DNA of 64,000 bases from Hwangdonia lutea (GTDB lineage Bacteria > Bacteroidota > Bacteroidia > Flavobacteriales > Flavobacteriaceae), in the NCBI RefSeq assembly GCF_032814565.1, contig NZ_CP136521.1:558001-622000 (forward strand), given 5' to 3'. Position numbers and translations under genes: made by a program. This document shows, in pieces, positions 50,129 through 57,368 of the stretch; within the stretch, counting starts at the first letter, position 1, and every line of letters starts with the position of its first letter. The notes beneath the pieces were generated by a model, which saw only the letters and a program-made list of their open reading frames with translations, was not told the origin of the DNA and did not search any database.

Positions 50129-53100
50129 ATGATTAAAGCGCATCAATATATAAAGTTGGTCATTGTTTTTTTAAGCATGTTTATCGTTTCGTGTAAAAAG
50201 GAATCAGATAAAAAAACTCACCAATTAGAAAATGCTAGCGTTACGTTATTTACCGAAATCAGCCCTAATGAAAGCGGCCTAAACTTTATAAACGAAATAC
50301 CTGAAAGCAGCGCTATGAACAGTATGGTTTACGAGTATTTCTATAACGGTGGCGGCGTTGCAGTTGGCGATATAAATAATGATGGTTTGCCCGACATCTA
50401 TTTTACATCCAACTTAAAAGACAATAAACTTTACTTAAATAAAGGTGATTTTAAGTTTGAAGACATAACGGATAAAGCCAAGGTAAAAGGTTCGTTTGGT
50501 TGGACAACAGGCGTTACCATGGTTGATATAAATGCCGATGGTTGGCTGGATATTTACGTGTGTAAATCTGGAAAAGGAAAGGCAAAAAACAGACAAAACG
50601 AATTGTTTGTAAATAATAAAAACGGCACGTTTACCGAAGCTGCCGCTACCTACGGATTAAATTTTTCGGGCTATAGCACGCAAGCGGCCTTCTTTGATTT
50701 TGATAAGGATGGCGATTTAGATATGTTTTTGCTTAATCACAATGTTACTCCAATTAACACAAATAATCCGGAAAACTACAAGACTAAAGAGGATGAATTT
50801 GTGGGCGATAAATTATACCGAAACGACTCTGGAAAATTTACAGACATTTCAAAAAGAGCTGGCATTATTGGTAATCCCTTGGGTTTTGGTTTAGGTGTAT
50901 CGGTGGGCGATTTAAATCAAGATGGTTGGCCTGATATTTATGTGGCCAATGATTATATAGAACACGACTATTTATACTATAATAATGGCGATGGTACGTT
51001 TTCCGAAAGTTTAAAATCATCAATAAAGCACATCCCAAATTTTTCAATGGGCACCGATATTGCCGATTTTAATAACGATGGCCTTTTGGATATTATGTCG
51101 TTAGATATGGTTGCCGAAGACAACTACGGCATTAAAACCAGTATGAGCGGCATGAATCTCGACATATTTAATCATGCCGTTAACCATGGGTTTCATTACC
51201 AATATATGTTTAATGCCCTGCAAATGAATATTGGCAACCGCAATTTTAGCGAGATTGCACAACTCGCGGGGGTATCAAACACCGATTGGAGTTGGAGTCC
51301 CCTTTTTGCAGATTTTGATAACGATGGCTATAAGGATTTGTTCGTTTCCAACGGATTAAAAAGAGATTTCAGAAATAACGATTTTAGAAATCACAAGCTA
51401 AAACGCTTAAAGCAAGCACAGAAAAACAAAGAAAAAATGGCGCCCGTTATTGAAGAATTGGTAAGCCAGACACCGCAACGAAAAACACCTAATTATTTCT
51501 TTAAAAACAATGGCGATTTAACCTTTACTAAAGCATCAACCCATTGGGGCATTTCAAAACCCACGTTTTCAAACGGCGCTGCTTATGCCGATTTTGATAA
51601 TGATGGCGATTTGGATTTAGTGGTTAATAATATTGATGAACCGGCTACCATTCTTAAAAATAATTCCAATAAAAACTACCTTCAATTTCAGTTTAAAGGA
51701 AATCCTAAAAACCCATTTGGTATTGGTGTTCGCGTTGAAGCTAAAACAAAAAACGGTACTCAGTATTTAGAAAATTATCCCACGCGGGGGTATCAATCGG
51801 CTGTTGAACCTATTTTACATTTTGGTTTAAACGATTTAAAATCTGTTGAAAGCATTAAAATTATTTGGCCAAACAATAAGGTTCAAACGCTTAAGGATAT
51901 TACAGCCAATCAACGATTGACTATACATTATACTGATTCAAAACTTAAAGAAAACAGGAATGACAAATTAAACCCAACGCTTTTTAAAGACATAACTAAA
52001 GCTTCAAAAATAAAACACAAGCACATCGAAAACGATTATAACGATTTTATCAATGAAAGCCTTTTGCCTCATAAAATGTCGCAATTTGGACCAGCCGTTG
52101 CCGTTGCAGACATCAATAATGACGGTTTAGACGATTTTTTTATAGGAGGCTCAAAAGGGCATTCGGGTACCTTATACATTCAAAATAACGGTGGCGTGTT
52201 TAAAGTATCTAATGCTAAAACCTGGAAAAATGATAAAAGTTATGAAGATGTTGATGCGCATTTTTTTGATGCCGATAACGATGGCGATTTAGATTTATAT
52301 GTCGTTAGCGGTGGTAACGAATGGAAGGCGAACAGCAATATGTATCAAGACCGACTGTACATTAACACTCATGGTAATTTTAAGAAAGCCAACGCGAATC
52401 TTCCTAAAATGTATTCTAGTGGAGGCTGTGTAAAACCTTTTGATTTTGATGGCGATGGTGATTTGGATTTATTTATTGGCAGCCGACTTAAAGCACAAAC
52501 CTATCCGTTTTCTGGCACAAGTTATCTGTTAGAAAACACCAACGGAAAATTTAAAGATATTACGCCACAAAGAGCTTCTGAATTATCAAATATAGGTATG
52601 GTAACCGATGCTATATGGACTGATTTTGATAACGACAATCAAACCGATTTAATCGTGGTTGGCGAATGGATGGCCATCAGCTTTTTTAAAAATGAAAATG
52701 GGAATTTTATACTTCAGGAAAATATGCTTCCCAATTCAAGTGGTTGGTGGAATAGCATAAAAGGCGCCGATTTTGACAACGATGGTGACACCGATTATAT
52801 AGTTGGCAACCTCGGTTTAAACTATAAATACAAAGCTTCAGTGAAAGAACCTTTTGAAGTGTTTTCAACCGATTTTGACGATAATGGTACTAACGATATT
52901 GTTTTGGGCTATTATAACAACCAAGATTTATTTCCGCTTCGCGGGCGTGAGTGCTCCTCAAATCAAATGCCATTTATAAAGAAAAAATTTCCAACCTATG
53001 ACGCTTTTGGCTCTGCTAAATTAATCGATGTTTACGGAAAAGAAAAACTAGAGAAGGCTTTACATTTAAAAGCAAACACCTTTGCTTCCGTATATTTGGA

Positions 53101-53452
53101 AAATTTAGGTAATGGACAATTTAACATGGTTGCATTACCCCATGAAGCACAAGTATCTTCTATTAATGATATTTTAATTGATGATTTTAACAAAGATGGT
53201 TTCAAAGATATTTTGGTAGCCGGTAACATGTATCAATCTGAAATTGAAACCACAAGAAACGATGCCAGTTACGGGTTGCTGTTACTCCATAATGGTAAAA
53301 ACAACTTTAAACCCATTTCTGCTTTAGAAAGCGGAATCGGCATTAAAGGTATGGTTAAAGATTTATCCATCATAAAGCAAAAAGACAGCAAATCAATCCT
53401 CGTAACTATAAATAATGACTCTATGGTAGTTTATAAATGGAACACCCCATAA
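50129..53452 (+). CDS. FG-GAP/VCBS-repeat lipoprotein with ASPIC/UnbV domain
   Basis: Starting at the ATG at 50129 the protein has 1107 residues and a clear type II signal peptide (VIVFLSMFIVSC, then KKESDKK). An ATG 36 bp upstream is in frame but lies in a terminator hairpin. The protein carries many FG-GAP/VCBS calcium-binding repeats with DxNxDGxxD loops (GDINNDGLPDIYF, DFDKDGDLDMFL, DFNNDGLLDIMS and others), probably forming two integrin-like propellers, separated by an ASPIC/UnbV-type domain (about 525-600, GVRVEAKTKNGTQYLENYPT, then RGYQSAVEPILHFGL). Such genes often accompany SusCD pairs in Flavobacteriia; the role is probably surface binding. No catalytic residues are evident. Confidence 0.88.
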   Translation: MIKAHQYIKLVIVFLSMFIVSCKKESDKKTHQLENASVTLFTEISPNESGLNFINEIPESSAMNSMVYEYFYNGGGVAVGDINNDGLPDIYFTSNLKDNKLYLNKGDFKFEDITDKAKVKGSFGWTTGVTMVDINADGWLDIYVCKSGKGKAKNRQNELFVNNKNGTFTEAAATYGLNFSGYSTQAAFFDFDKDGDLDMFLLNHNVTPINTNNPENYKTKEDEFVGDKLYRNDSGKFTDISKRAGIIGNPLGFGLGVSVGDLNQDGWPDIYVANDYIEHDYLYYNNGDGTFSESLKSSIKHIPNFSMGTDIADFNNDGLLDIMSLDMVAEDNYGIKTSMSGMNLDIFNHAVNHGFHYQYMFNALQMNIGNRNFSEIAQLAGVSNTDWSWSPLFADFDNDGYKDLFVSNGLKRDFRNNDFRNHKLKRLKQAQKNKEKMAPVIEELVSQTPQRKTPNYFFKNNGDLTFTKASTHWGISKPTFSNGAAYADFDNDGDLDLVVNNIDEPATILKNNSNKNYLQFQFKGNPKNPFGIGVRVEAKTKNGTQYLENYPTRGYQSAVEPILHFGLNDLKSVESIKIIWPNNKVQTLKDITANQRLTIHYTDSKLKENRNDKLNPTLFKDITKASKIKHKHIENDYNDFINESLLPHKMSQFGPAVAVADINNDGLDDFFIGGSKGHSGTLYIQNNGGVFKVSNAKTWKNDKSYEDVDAHFFDADNDGDLDLYVVSGGNEWKANSNMYQDRLYINTHGNFKKANANLPKMYSSGGCVKPFDFDGDGDLDLFIGSRLKAQTYPFSGTSYLLENTNGKFKDITPQRASELSNIGMVTDAIWTDFDNDNQTDLIVVGEWMAISFFKNENGNFILQENMLPNSSGWWNSIKGADFDNDGDTDYIVGNLGLNYKYKASVKEPFEVFSTDFDDNGTNDIVLGYYNNQDLFPLRGRECSSNQMPFIKKKFPTYDAFGSAKLIDVYGKEKLEKALHLKANTFASVYLENLGNGQFNMVALPHEAQVSSINDILIDDFNKDGFKDILVAGNMYQSEIETTRNDASYGLLLLHNGKNNFKPISALESGIGIKGMVKDLSIIKQKDSKSILVTINNDSMVVYKWNTP

Positions 53453-53570
53453 AGCATTATAATCTTTAAACCAGAAATCGTTCCTCTAAAAAATTTACAG
53501 AATATTTTGGATAAAAATCAAATACCCGTTTTGAAAATAAATGACCGTATTTGTAACCAGGAGAAAAAAT

Positions 53571-53632
53571 AAAAAACACTATCCTTTAAACATTTAGCTT
53601 TACATGCCAACTGTAAAAGCATAGTGTTTTTT
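53571..53632 (+). terminator. Branched hairpin terminator after the UnbV gene
   Basis: AAAAAACACTAT (53571-53582) pairs perfectly with ATAGTGTTTTTT (53621-53632), 12 bp, with a T run on the plus strand. The 38-base loop has its own hairpin, GCTTTACA with TGTAAAAGC, so the RNA would be branched. It could also serve the opposite strand through the A run. Confidence 0.6.
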
Positions 53633-53641
53633 TACTACCAT

Positions 53642-53826
53642 TAACCCGTTGTGCATTTCGAATGGAAAAAATATCAATATGTCAATTCGAGTGATTTTGA
53701 GGCACGAAAAATTGTATCGTGAATCAATTTCAAGTTGAAATTCTTATTCTCGATACAAATTTTACTCATTCCAATCGTAAAATTCACTCGAATTGACAGA
53801 ATTTTTTCAAAATGCACAACGGGTTA
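53642..53826. repeat. Three-level nested palindromic element (185 bp)
   Basis: The outer arms TAACCCGTTGTGCATTT (53642-53658) and AAATGCACAACGGGTTA (53810-53826) are a perfect 17-bp inverted repeat. Inside are TGTCAATTCGAGTGA (53680-53694) and its perfect complement (53784-53798), then AAATTGTATCG paired with CGATACAAATTT, and in the centre the 17-base palindrome AATTTCAAGTTGAAATT (53726-53742). It lies between convergent genes, 13 bp after the HMA lipoprotein gene. It looks like a mobile palindromic repeat unit of the non-coding REP/MITE kind. Confidence 0.8.
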
Positions 53827-53839
53827 CTATTATTTATTT

Positions 53840-54265
53840 TTAGTGCACATCTGCTTTTACCTCACCCGACTGATTCATCATCATTTCGTGATCGTATTTG
53901 CAACAATCCGGTAAGTTCTCGTAAGCTTCTAAATCGCCAGTTGCTTTCTCGGTATCATAACCAGAAGCAGCAATCGCTTTGTGAATGGCCATGGCATCTG
54001 TTTTAGTATCGTTAAAAGTAACGTCTATTTTCTTTTTATCCACATCCCAGTTAGCACTAGCTACGCCGTCAACACTATTGGCCGCTTTTTCAATGGTTTT
54101 TTTACACATCCCACAATTGCCTCTTACACCAAAAGACAGCTCAGTCATAGCCAGTTCTTTAGACACTTCGGTTGCTGTAGCTTCGGTTTCTTTTTTGGCT
54201 TCATTTTTACAACTTGTTAAACTCATTGCAGCTATTACAGCTACGCTTAAAATTACTCTGTTCAT
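53840..54265 (-). CDS. HMA-domain lipoprotein, predicted copper-binding
   Basis: A 141-residue lipoprotein, lipobox MSLTSC (Cys19). One heavy-metal-associated domain (about 40-110) has the metal-binding pair Cys51 and Cys54 in VRGNCGMCKKTIEKA, with Gly-Asn in place of the more usual Met-x before the first Cys. The C-terminal tail has DCCKYDHEMMMN and a final DVH, extra Cys, His and Met that could also bind copper. It is the last gene of the copper efflux operon, 25 bp after the CusB-type gene. It probably acts as a periplasmic copper chaperone or sink that hands metal to the pump. Confidence 0.88.
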   Translation of the reverse strand: MNRVILSVAVIAAMSLTSCKNEAKKETEATATEVSKELAMTELSFGVRGNCGMCKKTIEKAANSVDGVASANWDVDKKKIDVTFNDTKTDAMAIHKAIAASGYDTEKATGDLEAYENLPDCCKYDHEMMMNQSGEVKADVH

Positions 54266-54290
54266 GTTTAAATATTTAATTGTTATTAAT

Positions 54291-56063
54291 TTACTCTATT
54301 ACTTGCTTTACTTCACCACAAGTTAACATGGCGTCTCCAAAATAAGGATTGAATACTTTTTCCTCCTTACTCAACCAATAGGCGCCCTTGTTATTGTCAA
54401 CCATAGGGCAATATTGATGATATACTTTTTCGTTGATGCCAAATACTTCAATAGCATTGGTTAATTGTGACGAAAGGTTTTTGAAATGCGTTCGTTGATC
54501 TTCAATTTTAGATGTATTTGAAATGGATGTTGCTGCGGCCTTAATTTCTTTTTGTAAAGCCATCCAATGATTATGTGCGTTATCATCTTTAAGTAATGAC
54601 ATATTTACTTTAGCCAAATTCTCCTGTAATTTTTCGGCAACTGTTTTTACCTTTTTCGAATCATCTTTTACTAAAGCATCCTTTAACTGAATGTACTCGT
54701 TAAAAACAGCTTTTAATTGATTTTGAAAATCTTTGGAAACACTTATTCTTTCATTTAAATTGCTATGGTTTTTATTATCTTCAGAAGCCGATTCGTCCAT
54801 TCCAAGATGTCCTTCGTGCCCAGTCATAGCTACATCGCTACCTTTATTCATCATCGATTTTTTTCCTTGCAACTGTGCGGCTGCATCAATTGTAAATGTG
54901 CCATTAGAAACAATTTCGTCACCGCTATTTAAACCTTCTAAAACCTCATAATTTTCTCCTATTTTAGTGCCTACGGTAATTTCTCGCATTTCGAAAACAG
55001 GTTGCTCCGGATTGGTTTTTAAATAGACCACAGAGCGTTTACCAGTCCATAAAACCGCTGTTGATGGCACCGTTAATACTTCTTTTTCACTGGCACGACT
55101 TCTTTTAATATGACCTGCAACAAACATTCCTGGTTTAAATAAATCTTTTTGATTATTCAATACAACGCGTAAAGCCACAGTACGTGTTTTGGTGTTTAGG
55201 CTTGGTTCTATAAAGTCTACTTTTCCCGTAAATTCTTTATGGGGATAAGCTTTTGTAGTAACCGTAACGTTTTGTCCTTTTTTAAATAAATCGATTTGAT
55301 TTTCATAGACATCAAAATTGGCCCACACTGTTTTTAGGTTGGCTATTTTAAGCAATGGTTGCCCTTGTTTTACATAGTCGCCTTGCTCTACTAATTTTTC
55401 TGTTACGGTACCCGATACCGTGGCATACACAGGTACGTTTTCTTGTACTTTTCCAGAAGATTCAATTTTATTGATTTGATTTTCAGACAACTTCCACAAT
55501 TTCAGTTTGTTTCGAACAGCTTTGTACAAAGCAGGTTGCGATTCCTTTAAGGAAGCGGCTGTAAGAAGTTCCTGTTGAGCAGCATACAATTCAGGTGAAT
55601 AAATGGTTGCCAAAAGTTGCCCTTTACGCACTTCTTCGCCTGTAAAACTCACATTAAGGCGTTCTATCCGTCCTGAAAAATAACTCACTTGAACGGCATT
55701 AGCCTTTTCGTTTTCAACAATCTTTCCCGATAATGTAATGGTATTATCTTCAGCGGTTTCATTACCTACCACAGTGGTTTGAACGTTTGCCAATGCCATA
55801 GCATTTTCGGATAGCTTAAATTGATCGGCCAATAATCCGTCTGCACCTGCTTCTGCCGGAATTAAATCCATGCCGCAAATGGGACAATCACCTGGTTCGG
55901 GTTGCATAATTTGTGGATGCATAGAGCAGGTCCACATTTGATTGGTTTCTGCTACGGCTTCGTGATTGTGATTGGGTTCTGTATTGGATGAACCGCCAAA
56001 TAGCAACCAACCTAAAAGTAAGCCAATCGCCAATGTTCCGATATAAATGATGTATTTTTTCAT
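54291..56063 (-). CDS. cusB: CusB-type RND efflux adaptor with metal-binding N-terminus and DUF3347
   Basis: A 590-residue membrane-fusion protein. An N-terminal membrane anchor (about 3-24) is followed by a heavy-metal-binding motif (about 44-72, WTCSMHPQIMQPEPGDCPICG, continuing MDLIP), a barrel-sandwich and beta-barrel adaptor region (about 90-400, with RIERLNVSFTGEEVRKGQLL and VTEKLVEQGDYVKQGQPL), and a C-terminal DUF3347-like helical domain (about 440-590) that ends in a Cys-containing segment (HQYCPMVDNNKGAYWLS, LTCGEV). The adaptor links the RND pump to the outer-membrane channel. It lies downstream of CopA, PepSY and DUF305 genes rather than beside cusA. Confidence 0.9.
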   Translation of the reverse strand: MKKYIIYIGTLAIGLLLGWLLFGGSSNTEPNHNHEAVAETNQMWTCSMHPQIMQPEPGDCPICGMDLIPAEAGADGLLADQFKLSENAMALANVQTTVVGNETAEDNTITLSGKIVENEKANAVQVSYFSGRIERLNVSFTGEEVRKGQLLATIYSPELYAAQQELLTAASLKESQPALYKAVRNKLKLWKLSENQINKIESSGKVQENVPVYATVSGTVTEKLVEQGDYVKQGQPLLKIANLKTVWANFDVYENQIDLFKKGQNVTVTTKAYPHKEFTGKVDFIEPSLNTKTRTVALRVVLNNQKDLFKPGMFVAGHIKRSRASEKEVLTVPSTAVLWTGKRSVVYLKTNPEQPVFEMREITVGTKIGENYEVLEGLNSGDEIVSNGTFTIDAAAQLQGKKSMMNKGSDVAMTGHEGHLGMDESASEDNKNHSNLNERISVSKDFQNQLKAVFNEYIQLKDALVKDDSKKVKTVAEKLQENLAKVNMSLLKDDNAHNHWMALQKEIKAAATSISNTSKIEDQRTHFKNLSSQLTNAIEVFGINEKVYHQYCPMVDNNKGAYWLSKEEKVFNPYFGDAMLTCGEVKQVIE

Positions 56064-56102
56064 ATTTTTTTGTTTTAAAACCTGTTAGGTTTGATAATGC
56101 TT

Positions 56103-56594
56103 TTACTTCTCAGATTCCAAGCGATTTATCATAGTTTTCATTTCTTCAATTTCCCTACGTTGTGCCTTAATGATGTCTTCTGCTAATTTTTTAACTTCTG
56201 GGTCTTTAATATCTGCTCGTTCACTTGTTAAAATAGCGATGGAGTGATGCGGAATCATACCTTTCATCCACAGTACATCGCCCACCGTAGATTTTTGGTC
56301 ACGCACTAAACCTAAAGCACCAAGAAAGAGCACTATACTTCCTAATACAATGCCTAAATTTTTCTTTTTATTGTTATACATTTTCTTCATAAAGAAAAAC
56401 ATAATTAGAGCCATTGCAGAAACACCTAAACAAACCATATAAAACCTTGTTAAACTAAACCATACGTGGTCCAATTCGTAAGTATTTAAATACATGGTTA
56501 TGTACATCGCAATAAATGAAAATCCTAACATTAAAAAGAATTTTGTGTAGTTTCCCAAATTGTCCTTATTCTGTTTGTGATCTTGTGAATTCAT
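56103..56594 (-). CDS. DUF305 membrane protein
   Basis: A 163-residue protein with three predicted membrane helices (about 17-36, 47-69 and 78-97) and a C-terminal helical DUF305-like hairpin with GMIPHHSIAILTSERADIKD and KLAEDIIKAQRREIEEMKTM. The MIPHH motif is the family hallmark and may bind metal. DUF305 proteins are often encoded near copper resistance genes. It sits between the PepSY and CusB-type genes (21 and 39 bp away) in the copper operon. Its biochemical role is not known. Confidence 0.88.
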   Translation of the reverse strand: MNSQDHKQNKDNLGNYTKFFLMLGFSFIAMYITMYLNTYELDHVWFSLTRFYMVCLGVSAMALIMFFFMKKMYNNKKKNLGIVLGSIVLFLGALGLVRDQKSTVGDVLWMKGMIPHHSIAILTSERADIKDPEVKKLAEDIIKAQRREIEEMKTMINRLESEK

Positions 56595-56615
56595 AATATT
56601 CTGGTTTTCGTGTTT

Positions 56616-57317
56616 TTATTTTTTTCTTAATTTTCTTACTGAAGTCGAAGACGTAAACCATAGCAAAAAACCACTTAAAACGGTGATTAACCCTAAAAGT
56701 GAAAATGCTCTTAAAACAAAGGTGTTAAAATTGTCACGCCCTTGATAATCCATAGTATGTGTCATCCATAAAAAATCAAACCAACGCCAATCTCTATGTC
56801 TTACAGTTTGAAACGCTCCGTTATTTATAGCAACATAAGCTTTGAGGTTTTCATCGGTTTTATAAGAAATCTCAAAAGCCGGTAACGGTTTACCTCTGTA
56901 CTCGTGATGCGCATCTACGCTCTCAATTTTTCTTATATTTTCTACTTCTAAATCAGACAACATAAAACGCTCTGCAACTTTAATGGCTTCTTTTTCTGTA
57001 ATTCCTTCTTTTTTATCACCTGTTATGGCATGATACAGATGTTCTCCATTTATCCAATAATATGGATTACTGTCAATTTCCAATAACTCTAAAGATTTTA
57101 TGTTTTGCTCATTTTCTAAATGATTGGTTCCTATTAAATTATTAAACTCGGTTTGTAGTGGTTTTTCTTTTTTAAAATGATCGCCGTGTATCTCGTCGAG
57201 ATTGGTCCAACTAAAATAGAGTCCACTGATCGTCCAAATCAAAAATTGAATTCCTAAAAAGAGCCCCAAATAGCGGTGTGTTTTTCTTATTTTTAGTGCT
57301 GTATGTCTATTTACCAT
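56616..57317 (-). CDS. PepSY-domain membrane protein
   Basis: A 233-residue protein with an N-terminal membrane helix (about 15-38, YLGLFLGIQFLIWTISGLYF), a periplasmic PepSY-like domain (about 60-180, ITEKEAIKVAERFM) and a C-terminal helix (about 200-225, FVLRAFSLLGLITVLSGFLLW). RKTHRYLGLFLG is the usual start of the PepSY-associated membrane family. It is shorter than the full four-helix PepSY_TM proteins and so probably a two-helix form. It is encoded after copA in the copper operon. It may assist metal or redox handling at the inner membrane; the exact function is unknown. Confidence 0.85.
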   Translation of the reverse strand: MVNRHTALKIRKTHRYLGLFLGIQFLIWTISGLYFSWTNLDEIHGDHFKKEKPLQTEFNNLIGTNHLENEQNIKSLELLEIDSNPYYWINGEHLYHAITGDKKEGITEKEAIKVAERFMLSDLEVENIRKIESVDAHHEYRGKPLPAFEISYKTDENLKAYVAINNGAFQTVRHRDWRWFDFLWMTHTMDYQGRDNFNTFVLRAFSLLGLITVLSGFLLWFTSSTSVRKLRKK

Positions 57318-57368
57318 GCTTGTTACTTGTTTAATGACTTTATGTTTTTCATTACCCTGAAGTCATAC

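Larger units (their letters stand above)
53453..53839. other. 387-bp intergenic region holding a terminator and a nested palindrome
   Basis: Between the converging UnbV and copper operons. Apart from the branched terminator hairpin (53571-53632) and the three-level palindrome (53642-53826), both listed separately, I see no gene or promoter here. Confidence 0.6.
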
